A DNA stretch of 64,000 nucleotides from Hymenobacter terricola (lineage in GTDB: Bacteria; Bacteroidota; Bacteroidia; Cytophagales; Hymenobacteraceae): the NCBI RefSeq assembly GCF_017921975.2, contig NZ_JAGEMO020000001.1, positions 248,001 through 312,000 of the forward strand. The letters run 5' to 3'. The notes below the pieces were generated by a model. That model saw only the letters and a program-made list of their open reading frames with translations, had not been told where the DNA came from and did not search any database. Positions 25,924 to 34,997 of this stretch are shown here, piece by piece (the stretch's first letter is position 1; each line of letters opens with the position of its first letter). A program made the translations under genes and the position numbers.

Positions 25924-27746
25924 TGCCCGAACCGGAAGAAAACCGCCTGGACCAGTCGCTGCGCGATAAATTTGAGGATTTCGACCTCACGCCCAGTGCC
26001 GGGGTGTGGGCCGGCGTGGAGCAGCGCCTGGTGGCCGAGCCCACGCCTGCGCTACGTCGCCGTCGGCGGCCGTTGCCGCTGCCGTTTCTGGTTGGGCTCA
26101 CGGCGCTGCTGGCCGGGCTGGGCGGCTGGCTGCTGCCGCACGGCGCGGCAATGGTCGAGCCGTCGAAAGTGGTACGGTATGGCGCCGCCGCCAGGAATTC
26201 GACCACTGCCGCTGAGCTGCCACAGGCCACCAATAAGGCCAAAGTGGTAGAACCGACCCGTAATTCGTCCAAATCGAACCCGTATCTGGCAAAGTTGAAC
26301 CCGACTTTGGCAAAGTCGGGCCCGAATTCAGTAAAGTCGAGTCCGACTTTGGCCAAATCAAACCCGAATTCGGTAAAGTCGAGCCCATATGTGGTAAAGT
26401 CGGGCCCGACTTTGGCAAAGTCGAACCCCACAACGGCAAAGTCGAGTTCGACTCTGGCACTGCTGAGCACCAAAACACCCCATTCGAGCTCAGCTTTGGC
26501 AAACCCAACTGCAGTTGCCCTCGTTGCGGGTTTGCCGCACGAAGCAGTGCTTGCGCAGCCGCTGGCCCGCCCGGCTGACAACCCCGCACCGGCCGCCGAT
26601 TCGGTGCCCGCCACCCTGCGCCCCCTCGCGGCCCTGGAGCGCCAGACACTGGGGCAGCTGCCCAGCATCGCCACGCTGGCCCCCGGCTACCTGCCCGCCG
26701 ACAGCCGCACTGCCCTGCTGACCACCCTGCGCACCGAGCGGGCCGAATTGTTCCGCCTCCAGCGCCGCACCGATAGCCTGCTGCTGGCCCTCGGCGACCT
26801 GCCCGGTGTGCCGCTGGCCGCCCCTGCCGTGGCCGCCGCGCCGGCCGCGGATACCGCCAAGCCGCGCCCTCTGGCCCACCGCTGGAGCCTGCTGCTCACG
26901 GCCACGCCCGAGCAGAATACCCTCAACCTGCAGGGCCCCGAAACCGACTCCCTCACGGCTCTGCGCCGCAACCACGAAACCGGCCGCGCCGGCCTCAGCG
27001 CCGCCCTCACGGCCGAATACAAGCTCACGCCGCGCCTGAGCGTGGGCGGCGGCGTGGGCTACACCAGCTTCGGGGCCGACCTGCGCATCACCAACAAAAT
27101 CACGGATGTGCGCGTGCGCTACGACACCACCGTCACGCGCACCACCAGCGTGTACACGTCGGTGAATCAGACGCATTCTATTCGCATCATCCAGGTGCCG
27201 CAGCTCTCGCCGGTGTTCAACGCCAGCGGCCAGGTGATTCGCTACGACACGGTGTATGTGCCGCGCCAGGACACGGTGTACACCACCACCGTGCAGCACG
27301 ACACCACCCACACCACCAACAACAGCATCACGCCGCACATCACCAAGAAGGAAACCCTGGTCACGAAGCATTTGCAGCCCACCTACCGCTTCTTCACGGT
27401 GCCGGTGCTGCTGCGCTACCGCCTCACCATGGGCCCCGGCCGCTGGTGGGCCGACGTGGCGGCGGGCGCGCAGTTCCAGTTTTTCCTGGGCGGCACCCAG
27501 GTGGCCACCGAGGACGGCGTGAACTTCCGCACCGAAACCATCACGGCCGGCAACGGGCCGTTTAGGCCCCTCAACCTGGCCCTGTCCGGCTCCCTGGCCC
27601 TCAACTACGCCCTCACCAACCGCCTCAGCGTGAGCGTAGCGCCCAGCCTGCGCTGGCAGGCCCTGTCGGTGTACAAGCCCGAAACCGGCCTCATTCAGCA
27701 GCCCACCGCCACGGGCCTGATGTTCGGGGTGCGCTTCGGGCTGTAA
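25920..27746 (+). CDS. Membrane-anchored sigma-factor partner with repeat linker and beta-barrel-like C-terminus
   Basis: A 608-residue protein whose ATG overlaps the sigma factor stop. Residues 1-45 (RLDQSLRDKFEDFDLTPSAG, VWAGVEQRL) match the cytoplasmic head found in many Bacteroidota proteins encoded after ECF sigma factors. One membrane helix follows (LPLPFLVGLTALLAGLGGWL, about 58-78). Then comes a Ser/Pro/Lys-rich linker containing nine 7-residue repeats (residues about 118-180). From about residue 330 the sequence is beta-rich (LSAALTAEYKLTPRLSVGGG, YRFFTVPVLLRYRL) and looks like an outer-membrane barrel. It probably acts as anti-sigma factor; the two-membrane topology is inferred. Confidence 0.75.
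   Translation: MMPEPEENRLDQSLRDKFEDFDLTPSAGVWAGVEQRLVAEPTPALRRRRRPLPLPFLVGLTALLAGLGGWLLPHGAAMVEPSKVVRYGAAARNSTTAAELPQATNKAKVVEPTRNSSKSNPYLAKLNPTLAKSGPNSVKSSPTLAKSNPNSVKSSPYVVKSGPTLAKSNPTTAKSSSTLALLSTKTPHSSSALANPTAVALVAGLPHEAVLAQPLARPADNPAPAADSVPATLRPLAALERQTLGQLPSIATLAPGYLPADSRTALLTTLRTERAELFRLQRRTDSLLLALGDLPGVPLAAPAVAAAPAADTAKPRPLAHRWSLLLTATPEQNTLNLQGPETDSLTALRRNHETGRAGLSAALTAEYKLTPRLSVGGGVGYTSFGADLRITNKITDVRVRYDTTVTRTTSVYTSVNQTHSIRIIQVPQLSPVFNASGQVIRYDTVYVPRQDTVYTTTVQHDTTHTTNNSITPHITKKETLVTKHLQPTYRFFTVPVLLRYRLTMGPGRWWADVAAGAQFQFFLGGTQVATEDGVNFRTETITAGNGPFRPLNLALSGSLALNYALTNRLSVSVAPSLRWQALSVYKPETGLIQQPTATGLMFGVRFGL
26271..26459 (+). repeat. In-frame tandem repeat, 9 x 21 bp
   Basis: Nine consecutive 21-base units encode variants of K-S-x-P-x-x-A/V (KSNPYLA, KLNPTLA, KSGPNSV, KSSPTLA, KSNPNSV, KSSPYVV, KSGPTLA, KSNPTTA, KSSSTLA). 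The period is exact with no frame break. Units alternate between TLA and NSV types, as expected from duplication of a two-unit block. It lies in the predicted periplasmic linker of the sigma-factor partner. Confidence 0.9.
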
Positions 27747-27880
27747 GTATTTTCCGGGGGCCGGCAGCCTTTTGCGGGTGGCGCTGGTCTGGCATGCAAG
27801 CAGCCCCACCGTGGCCAATTGACCGAAGCTGAGCGCGGCGAAGACACCTTTCCCCATCTCATTCTAAACTGTTGTTTGCT

Positions 27881-30715
27881 ATGAAGTTCTTTCGTTTACT
27901 ACTGATGTTATTGGGAATGGCATTAGGGCCTATTGGACTGAATGCCCAAGTATTCGATTGGGCTCAGTTGGCCCGGGAAGTAGGGACTCTACCCAATTAT
28001 GTCGTTTCAACTGGGGCCGGTGCCACCGATGCCACCGGCAATACTTATGCGGTCATCGAACTGAGTGACAGCGTCCGCATCGGCAGTCAAGTATTTCGGC
28101 AAACTAATGGCGGCCAATTGCTGGCCAAATATGATTCGACCGGACAGGTAAAATGGGTAAAGCAGCTGCGCAACCTAATCGTAGCGCAACAAGGGGTAGC
28201 TGTAGTGCCCACCAGCGGCGACGTTTTTGTGCTGGCCAGTGCCCAGGCTAGCCCAACGTGGGGAGGCATTCCGGTCGCCACCGCCGGGCAGCCGGCTTTT
28301 TACGCGAAGGTGTCGGGCAGCGGCAATATCGTATGGGTAAAGCCCCTACCGGCAATTTCAACGACAGCTGCTAACAATTTTGGCGTAGGTTTTACCGCCG
28401 ATGATTTGGGCAACTGCTACCTCATGAGTCGGGTACGCAGCCCCGCCACTGTGGGCGGCGTCGCCGTGGATTCACTATCCACGTTCCTCTTCCAGGCCGA
28501 TGGCAGCGGCAACATAAGCTGGGTGCGCAAATTCCAATCCCGAACCACCAATCCCGCTCGCAACGCGGCTATTGCAGTTATTGGACTTGGCCCGAAGCCC
28601 GGCGGTGGCTGTGTACTCGCGGCAGTGGCGGGCACTCCCAATCCCGTTGGTACGCTGTATTACGGCCCCGCAGCGAATACGGCGATAGGTACCGCCGACG
28701 GCAATTCATTCATCGCCAACATCGACGTTGCCGGCAATCTGCTGTGGCGGCACACCACGCCTGCTTTTAGCCTCCAAAACCTGGCTCCGGGCGACACGTA
28801 CGCCGTGGCGGCGGACGCGGCCGGCAATTGCTACGGCACCGGGCAGTTTGGCAATGGCGGGCTGGGCGTGGTGAAATACGACGCGGCGGGCATCGTGCAA
28901 TGGGTTCGCTATACCGCAAGCCCCGGCCCCGGCTACAATGGCGCGGGTACCCACTTGGTAGTGGACGGCGCGGGCAACGTCACCGTGCTGTGCGGGGCCG
29001 ACTTTCAAACTGGCCCGGCCGCTATTCCGCCCTATGTTCTGGGCGCAGTCACTTTACGCTCGCACCTGAACGTGGTCCGCTTTGGTCCTGATGGCCAAGA
29101 ACAATGGGCCGTGGGCGACGTGCCAGGGCCCATTGTTTTGTTTGGAACCAGTGGCCTCCATGCCTATTTCTTGGCCCAAGCAGGTTCGCTGGGCTTGGAT
29201 AGACGCGGCAATATTTATTACACCTCGCAAGTAGTAGAACTCGACTCTGTTTTGCATCGAAGCGGCCCGCCAGCGGTGCGCCTGGGGGCCCAGACCCTGG
29301 CTGGGCGCGGCGTGGTGGTGGCCCGCGTGGGCACCCGCCACGATTTGCTCATCGGCCGCGTGTACCTCGATGCCAACGGCAACGGCCAGCGTGACACCGG
29401 CGAGGGCCCGCTGCCCTTCCCGCTGGTGTTGCAAGCCGTGCAGCCCAGCCTCACTACGCTGGGCACCGCCGATGCCAGTGGCCTCCTCACGATGTGCACG
29501 GATTCGGGTAATTACCAGCTTTCGGCCCCTAATATCCCGGCACATTACACCTTGGTTCAGCCGGCCAGCGCGGCCTATGCGGGCCGAATGGCTGGCTACG
29601 GGCGAACGGATTCGCTGCGGCACTTCGGCCTTTTCCCCCTGGCCAACCAGGCCGACCTGCGGGTGACCCTCACGCCCTACAGCGGGGCGCGGCCCGGCTT
29701 CACCACCCGCTACCGCCTCACGGTGCAGAACGTGGGCACGACCACCGTGGCCAGCGGCACCGCCACCGTTACGCTGGATAGCCGGATGGCCTACATCAGC
29801 AGTACCCCCGCCGGCAGCCGCACGGGTCAGACCGTGACCTGGGCCTACACCAATCTGCCCCCTTTTTCTAAGCAGGAGTTCGACATCCTGTTCAGCCTGC
29901 CCGTGAATACCGCCCTGGGCACGCAGCTTACTTCCACCGCCACGGCTCCGCTGGCGGCAGACGTAGCCCCCGCCGACAACACCGCCAGCACCCCGCAAAC
30001 CGTGACCGGCTCCTTCGACCCCAACGACATTGAGGTGAACTACCAGCGCATTACGCCCGCCCAGGTGGCTGCCGGGCTGCCGCTCGACTACACCATTCGC
30101 TTCCAGAACATGGGCACGGATACGGCCTTCACGGTGGTGGTGAAGGACACGCTCAACTTTCAAAAGCTTAACCTGACCAGCCTGCAGCTGGTGGCGCAGT
30201 CGCACAACTGCATCTGGAGCCTCACCGGGCGGGGCGAGCTTACGGTGCGCTTCCTCAACATCAAGCTGCCCTACCGCAACCAGGACGTGATTCGCTCGCA
30301 GGGCTTCGTGCGGTTCCGGGTCCAGCCCAAAACCACGCTGGCCGTGGGCGAAGTCATTCCCAACCACGCCAGCATTGTGTTTGATTACAATAACCCCTTG
30401 CACACCAACACGGCCACCACCACCGTATTCCTGGCCACGGCCGCCCTGGCGAGCCACGAAGCCGCTGCCTGGACTGCCTACCCCAACCCCGCCACCGACG
30501 CCATCACCCTGGCCGCCGACCTGGCCACCGCCGGCCCGGTCCGAATTGAGCTGCTCGATGCGCTGGGCCGCCCCGTGCGCCAGCAAACCCTGACCGCCCC
30601 CGCCGGCCCCCTGCGCCAGACCGTGGACCTGCGCGGGCTGGCCTCGGGCCTGTATTTGCTGCGCCTGACCCCGCCCACCGGCCCGGCTACCAGCCGCCAG
30701 GTGGTGCGCGAATAG
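27881..30715 (+). CDS. Large secreted protein with type IX secretion sorting domain
   Basis: A 944-residue protein. ATG 27881 precedes a signal peptide (FFRLLLMLLGMALGPIGLNAQ). Residues about 40-480 are repeated blades with motifs such as DATGNTYAV, DDLGNCYLMS, DAAGNCYGTG and DGAGNVTVL, the SBBP-type beta-propeller pattern. A carboxypeptidase-regulatory/SdrD-like segment follows (GRVYLDANGNGQRDTGEGPL). Next are DUF11-like and DUF7619-like Ig modules (including TGSFDPNDIEVNY). The last 80 residues (AYPNPATDAITLAADL ... ASGLYLLRL) form the type A sorting domain cleaved by the type IX system. It should be exported to the cell surface or medium; the GldJ and PorP-like genes at 50684-53073 belong to the machinery. 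Confidence 0.9.
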   Translation: MKFFRLLLMLLGMALGPIGLNAQVFDWAQLAREVGTLPNYVVSTGAGATDATGNTYAVIELSDSVRIGSQVFRQTNGGQLLAKYDSTGQVKWVKQLRNLIVAQQGVAVVPTSGDVFVLASAQASPTWGGIPVATAGQPAFYAKVSGSGNIVWVKPLPAISTTAANNFGVGFTADDLGNCYLMSRVRSPATVGGVAVDSLSTFLFQADGSGNISWVRKFQSRTTNPARNAAIAVIGLGPKPGGGCVLAAVAGTPNPVGTLYYGPAANTAIGTADGNSFIANIDVAGNLLWRHTTPAFSLQNLAPGDTYAVAADAAGNCYGTGQFGNGGLGVVKYDAAGIVQWVRYTASPGPGYNGAGTHLVVDGAGNVTVLCGADFQTGPAAIPPYVLGAVTLRSHLNVVRFGPDGQEQWAVGDVPGPIVLFGTSGLHAYFLAQAGSLGLDRRGNIYYTSQVVELDSVLHRSGPPAVRLGAQTLAGRGVVVARVGTRHDLLIGRVYLDANGNGQRDTGEGPLPFPLVLQAVQPSLTTLGTADASGLLTMCTDSGNYQLSAPNIPAHYTLVQPASAAYAGRMAGYGRTDSLRHFGLFPLANQADLRVTLTPYSGARPGFTTRYRLTVQNVGTTTVASGTATVTLDSRMAYISSTPAGSRTGQTVTWAYTNLPPFSKQEFDILFSLPVNTALGTQLTSTATAPLAADVAPADNTASTPQTVTGSFDPNDIEVNYQRITPAQVAAGLPLDYTIRFQNMGTDTAFTVVVKDTLNFQKLNLTSLQLVAQSHNCIWSLTGRGELTVRFLNIKLPYRNQDVIRSQGFVRFRVQPKTTLAVGEVIPNHASIVFDYNNPLHTNTATTTVFLATAALASHEAAAWTAYPNPATDAITLAADLATAGPVRIELLDALGRPVRQQTLTAPAGPLRQTVDLRGLASGLYLLRLTPPTGPATSRQVVRE

Positions 30716-30739
30716 CGTTTACCCCGCTGTCAAGCCAGC

Positions 30740-30775
30740 AAGCCGGGCTGCTCTGTGGAGCGGCCCGGCTTTTTT
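30740..30775 (+). terminator. Intrinsic terminator
   Basis: A 14-bp stem with one G-T pair (30740-30753 with 30758-30771), four-base loop, followed by a T-run to 30775. It ends the gene for the type IX cargo protein. Confidence 0.85.
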
Positions 30776-30991
30776 GGGGTCGGACGAATGGGAGTTGGTC
30801 GAGTTAGTGGGGCAATTAATCCGGAAACGGCGGGGCTTCATCTGCGAAACCGGCCGCAGCCAACTTCCGGGCTGAGGGGCGGCCGGTGGTTTGGCACGAT
30901 TTTGTAATGTACCCTTTCATCGGCCCACCAGCCGGGCCGGGAATCCGGCTCCTGATGGCCGAATTCTTTCACTCCCCCAACCTTTTTGGTT

Positions 30992-31807
30992 ATGAAAATC
31001 TCACGCCTTTCGGGCGGCCTGGCCGTGGCTTGCCTCTTGATTTCTGCGGTGGCTACCACGGCCTCGGCCCAGCAGGTGTACCGCGATGCCTATGGCAACC
31101 CCAAGGCCGCGCCTCCTACCCGGCCCATGGGCGCGCCGCGCCGCACCACTACCTATAGCAAACCTTCGAACTCGACGTCGCCCTCGGCCAGCAGCACCTC
31201 CGGCGTGCGGTTCGGCTTCCGGGCCGGCCTGAACGTGGCCGACGTGCAGGGCAACGCCATGACCAGCTTCAGCGGCCTCACCGACCTGGCCCAGGGCGCC
31301 GTCACCCGCCAGATGCGCCCCGGCTTCTATGCCGGCGTGTACGCCACGCTGCCCCTTGGCCCCGGCTTCGCCATTGAGCCCGGCATCACGTATTCCGAAA
31401 AAGGCACCGTGCTGCAAGGCACCGTCCCCGTGCCGGCCCTCGATTTCCTGAACACCAAGCTCACCGGCACCGCCCGCCTGTCTTACATCGACGTGCCGGT
31501 GCTCGCCAAGGTCTTCATCACGCCCGGCTTCTATATCTATGCCGGCCCCCAGGCCTCGTTCCTGGTGAGCGGCGTGGCCCGTGCCCAGGCCAGCGTGCTC
31601 GGTTTCTCGGCCTACAAGCAGGATTTCGACATCTCCAGCCAGATGCGCAAGGTTGACTTCGCCGCCGTGGGCGGCCTGGGCTACCAGTTCGACAACGGCC
31701 TCGGCCTCAGCGCCGGCTACGACTACGGCCTCGCTTCCATCGACTCCGGCAACCGCTTCAACGCCTACAACCGGGTCATCAAAGTCGGCCTCAACTATTC
31801 CTTCTAA
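30992..31807 (+). CDS. PorT-family outer membrane beta-barrel protein
   Basis: A 271-residue protein: signal peptide (LAVACLLISAVATTASAQQ), a Pro/Ser/Thr-rich 40-residue spacer, then eight or so strands (VRFGFRAGLNVADVQG, GFYAGVYATLPLGPGFAIEP, LSYIDVPVLAKVFITPGFYI, FAAVGGLGYQFDNGLGLSAG, VIKVGLNYSF). The FRAGLN...DVPVLAK pattern and terminal Phe are typical of the small PorT-like outer-membrane family. Substrate or role is unknown. It is a single gene, ended by the terminator at 31884 and converging on the vWA gene. Confidence 0.85.
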   Translation: MKISRLSGGLAVACLLISAVATTASAQQVYRDAYGNPKAAPPTRPMGAPRRTTTYSKPSNSTSPSASSTSGVRFGFRAGLNVADVQGNAMTSFSGLTDLAQGAVTRQMRPGFYAGVYATLPLGPGFAIEPGITYSEKGTVLQGTVPVPALDFLNTKLTGTARLSYIDVPVLAKVFITPGFYIYAGPQASFLVSGVARAQASVLGFSAYKQDFDISSQMRKVDFAAVGGLGYQFDNGLGLSAGYDYGLASIDSGNRFNAYNRVIKVGLNYSF

Positions 31808-31883
31808 AGCCGATTAACGGCCATTCTATTCCATCTATTCCTGTTGAATTATTGCTTGGGTAAGCATCCGAAATAAGTTATAA

Positions 31884-31915
31884 AAAGGCCCCACTGATAG
31901 CTCAGTGGGGCCTTT
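31884..31915. terminator. Bidirectional intrinsic terminator
   Basis: A perfect 14-bp stem (31884-31897 with 31902-31915), four-base loop, A-run before and CCTTT after. It lies between convergent genes. Confidence 0.85.
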
Positions 31916-31921
31916 CTGGTT

Positions 31922-32007
31922 GTAGCGCGGACTCTGTAGTCCGCGTCCCCGCGCAAAGTGCAGTCGTTGATATGGCGCGGGGACGCGGACTACACAGTCC
32001 GCGCTAC
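31922..32007. repeat. REP-like inverted pair, family A copy 1
   Basis: Arms of 33 bases (31922-31954 and 31975-32007) match at 32 positions around a 20-base spacer. Each arm starts with GTAG and is itself a hairpin (CGCGGACT-CTGT-AGTCCGCG in the left arm). The element lies directly after the terminator and ends 4 bases from the stop codon of the vWA gene, between two convergent genes. It shares 22 of its first 24 bases with the element at 36196. Confidence 0.85.
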
Positions 32008-32011
32008 TGGC

Positions 32012-34066
32012 CTACCGCTGGCCCACGGCGCCGCTGCCGCTCAGGCCCTCGGCCAGCCGTACCAATCGCACGAATTCGGCGCGGTAGCCGTCGGCGTCAG
32101 CTCCCCGCGCACCGTTAGCCAGCTGCTCGGTGGCGGCCCAGGTGGCGGTGCCGCGCTGTTCGCTCTGGCGCAGCAGCATGCCGAATTGCGCCACGGCGGC
32201 GGCGAAGCGGAAGTCGGGCGAAGCGGTTGCGATGGTGCCGGGCGCGCTGGTGAGGGCTTGCGCCATCAGCTTGCTGCTGTTGCCCTGCGGCTCTTTGTAG
32301 CGCAGCTTCACGGTCAGCACGTCGTTGGTGAGGAACTGCTGCATGGAGGCCGGCACGGGTTTTTCAGCCTGGTACTTGAGGTTGTCGATGAGGGGCTGGG
32401 ATGCGCCCACGGGCACTATTTCGTAGAGCGCCGTCACGGTGTGGCCCGCGCCGAGCTCGCCGGCATCCTTGCGGTCGTTGTTGAAATCTTCGGCTTCGAG
32501 CACGCGGTTTTCGTAGCCCACGAGGCGGTAGTTGGCCACGCGGGCGGGGTTGAATTCGATTTGCAGCTTCACGTCCTTGGCCACGGTGAAGAGCGTGCCG
32601 CCGAACTGCGCCACCAGCACCCGGCCGGCCTCGTCGAGGTTGTCGAGGTAGGCGTAGTTGCCGTTGCCTTTGTCGGCCAGGGTTTCCATGCGCGCGTCGC
32701 GCAGGTTGCCGCGCCCGCAGCCCAGCACGGTGAGGAACACGCCGCTTTCGCGCTGGTCCACGATGAGCTGCTCCATGGCCTGGTCGCTGCTTTCGCCCAC
32801 GTTAAAGTCGCCGTCGGTGGCCAGAATCACGCGGTTGTTGCCTTCCTTGTTGAAGCTCTGCCTGGCCGTGGAATAGGCCAGGCGCAGGCCCGCGCCGCCC
32901 GCCGTGGAGCCGCCCGCCTGAAGCCGGTCGATGGCATCGAGAATGACCTGGGGCTGTGAGCCGGGCGTGGGCGGCAGCACCAGCCCCGCCGCGCCGGCAT
33001 ACGCCACCAGCGCCACGTGGTCCTGGGGCCGCAGCTGCTTCACCAGCAGCTTCAGGCCGGCCTGCACCAAGGGCAGCTTGTCGGATTCGTCCATCGAGCC
33101 CGACACATCGACCAGGAAAACCAGGTTGGCGGGCGGGAGCTTGGCCGTTTCAATGCGCCTGGCCTGAATGCCGATGCGGGCCAGCTGGTGGGTGGTCTCC
33201 CAGGGGCACACGGCCAGCTCGGTGCTGATGCGCACGGGGTCGGGCGAGGTGGCGGGCGGCGCGGCGTAGTCGTAGCGGAAGTAGTTCAGCATTTCCTCCA
33301 CCCGCACGGCATCACGCGGGGGCAGCTGCCCTTCGTTCAGGAAGCGGCGCACGTTGGTGTAGCTGGCGTTGTCCACATCGAGCGAGAAGGTGCTGAGCGG
33401 GGCGTTCTTCACCGCGAAAAATGCGTTTTCCTTCACGTGGGCGTATGTATCGCCGGCCCCGGCCTCTTCGCGGGCGGGCAGGGTGGGCAGGGGCTGCGCC
33501 GGGGCATAGGCGGCGTTGGGTAGGGCTTCGTAGTCCGCCTGTGAATCGGCGGCAATCATTTTGTCACGGCTCCGCTTGGCTTTGCGAAGGCCCGGCGCGC
33601 GCTGCACCTGCACGCCCGGCACCCGGCCGTCCATCACCTGCGATACGGAGCCGGTAATTCCACTTTTGCGCTGGACGCCGTAGCCCGTCACCACCACTTC
33701 GTTCAATTGCTTGTTATCGGCCCGCAGGGCCACGTTGAGGGTGTGCACCTTGCCCACGGGCCGCTCCACGGGCAGGTAGCCGATGAAGTTGAACAGCAGC
33801 ACGGCCTTGCCGGCATTCGGCACCAGGAGCGAGTAGCGGCCCTGCGCATCGGTGCTGATGCCCAGGTTGGTGCCCTTGACGAGCACCGTGACGCCGGGCA
33901 GCGGCTGGTTATTGGCCTGGTCGCGCACCAGACCGGATACCACCCAGTTTTTGGTGGTGTTCGGCGCAGCCGGCCGGGCCGGGGCAGGGGAGGGCACCGT
34001 TTGGGCCGCAATGGGCGCGGGGCCCAGCAACACGGCGAGCAGCGGCAGCAGCAACAGGTTTCTCAT
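32012..34066 (-). CDS. von Willebrand factor A domain protein with receptor-type N-terminus
   Basis: A 684-residue secreted protein. ATG 34066 gives a clear signal peptide (LLLLPLLAVLLGPAPIAAQ). Residues about 42-125 are a carboxypeptidase-regulatory-like domain (VSGLVRDQANNQPLPGVTVL). Next comes a short TonB-receptor-like piece (LNEVVVTGYGVQRKSGITGS) that stops before a full plug. Residues about 230-300 fit the YfbK N-terminal domain. The vWA domain (about 300-480) has an intact metal site (VDVSGSMDES) and is followed by the YfbK-type C-terminal domain. Such proteins bind partner proteins through Mg. It is divergent from a sigma/anti-sigma pair, a recurring arrangement in this phylum. Confidence 0.88.
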   Translation of the reverse strand: MRNLLLLPLLAVLLGPAPIAAQTVPSPAPARPAAPNTTKNWVVSGLVRDQANNQPLPGVTVLVKGTNLGISTDAQGRYSLLVPNAGKAVLLFNFIGYLPVERPVGKVHTLNVALRADNKQLNEVVVTGYGVQRKSGITGSVSQVMDGRVPGVQVQRAPGLRKAKRSRDKMIAADSQADYEALPNAAYAPAQPLPTLPAREEAGAGDTYAHVKENAFFAVKNAPLSTFSLDVDNASYTNVRRFLNEGQLPPRDAVRVEEMLNYFRYDYAAPPATSPDPVRISTELAVCPWETTHQLARIGIQARRIETAKLPPANLVFLVDVSGSMDESDKLPLVQAGLKLLVKQLRPQDHVALVAYAGAAGLVLPPTPGSQPQVILDAIDRLQAGGSTAGGAGLRLAYSTARQSFNKEGNNRVILATDGDFNVGESSDQAMEQLIVDQRESGVFLTVLGCGRGNLRDARMETLADKGNGNYAYLDNLDEAGRVLVAQFGGTLFTVAKDVKLQIEFNPARVANYRLVGYENRVLEAEDFNNDRKDAGELGAGHTVTALYEIVPVGASQPLIDNLKYQAEKPVPASMQQFLTNDVLTVKLRYKEPQGNSSKLMAQALTSAPGTIATASPDFRFAAAVAQFGMLLRQSEQRGTATWAATEQLANGARGADADGYRAEFVRLVRLAEGLSGSGAVGQR

Positions 34067-34310
34067 GGCATCAGCGGGTTTAGGTGAGGAATGACCTGTT
34101 GATGCGGGCTCCGGGCCAATTGCACACCGGGGCTGAAAAAAAGTGCGGGTATGATGCATCGCCTTACAGTTGGCGCGGCTACTCCCATTACATCCCACTT
34201 GTGGCAACCCAAGTCGCCGTTGGAAACTTGCCACGGCACTTGTTGCCACCGTTTCTACTACGTCCTCAGCCGCCACCAAATCCCGGGCGCTGCCTATCTT
34301 CCCTCCCCCA

Positions 34311-34997
34311 ATGTTCTTCCGCCGCTCCCCGTCGCCCGCCACCGCGCCGCTCTCCGACCAGGAGCTGCTGGCCCGCTACCGCGCGCACGGCACCGTGGCC
34401 GACCTCGGCCTGCTCTACGACCGGTACCTGCCCGAGGCCTTTGCCGTGTGCCGGCGCTACCTCGCCCCGCCCGATGAGGACGCCCAGGACGCCAGCATGC
34501 AGCTTTTCGAGCACCTCGTGAAGGTGTTGCGCACCCACGCCCCCGACAGCTTCCCGGCCTGGCTGCACACCACCGCCCGCAACCACTGCCTCATGCAGCT
34601 GCGGGCCCGCAAGCGCGCCGGCCCCAGCGCCGGGCCGCTCATTCTCAGCTTTCCCGATGCCAGCGATGTGGAAACAGCCGCCGGCCGGCATCTGCTGGAC
34701 GAAGAGGCCGCCGCCGAGGACGCCGCAGAAACCGAAACCCGCCTCCAAAGCATGGAAGCGGCCCTGGCGCAGCTCCCACCGGCCCAGCGCCGCTGCCTCG
34801 AATTATTTTACCTCGAAAAGAAATGCTACCGCGACATCGCCACCGAAACCGGCCTCGACCTGAACATGGTGCGCAGCCACTTGCAGAACGGCAAGCGCAT
34901 GCTGCGCCGCCAGCTGGAGCCGCCCGGCCCGCCACCGGCCGCCCCCAAACCCTCGCCGCCCGCTTCCAATAACAACCCGCGCCATGTCGCCCGCTGA
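34311..34997 (+). CDS. RNA polymerase sigma factor, ECF type
   Basis: A 228-residue sigma-70 family protein. ATG 34311 is chosen because the upstream in-frame sequence is not sigma-like. Region 2 is at about residues 20-95 (LLARYRAHGTVADLGLLYDR, DEDAQDASMQLFEHLVKVL, PAWLHTTARNHCLMQLR) and region 4 at about 150-205 (LAQLPPAQRRCLELFYLEKK, CYRDIATETGLDLNMVRSHL). A Pro-rich tail follows. The next gene, a membrane anti-sigma protein, starts inside it (14-base overlap), so the two are a coupled pair. Confidence 0.9.
   Translation: MFFRRSPSPATAPLSDQELLARYRAHGTVADLGLLYDRYLPEAFAVCRRYLAPPDEDAQDASMQLFEHLVKVLRTHAPDSFPAWLHTTARNHCLMQLRARKRAGPSAGPLILSFPDASDVETAAGRHLLDEEAAAEDAAETETRLQSMEAALAQLPPAQRRCLELFYLEKKCYRDIATETGLDLNMVRSHLQNGKRMLRRQLEPPGPPPAAPKPSPPASNNNPRHVAR

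Noticed and set aside
26271-26459. Regular 21-base repeats as a possible CRISPR array
   Set aside because: Repeats are contiguous, without spacers, and keep one reading frame inside a gene.
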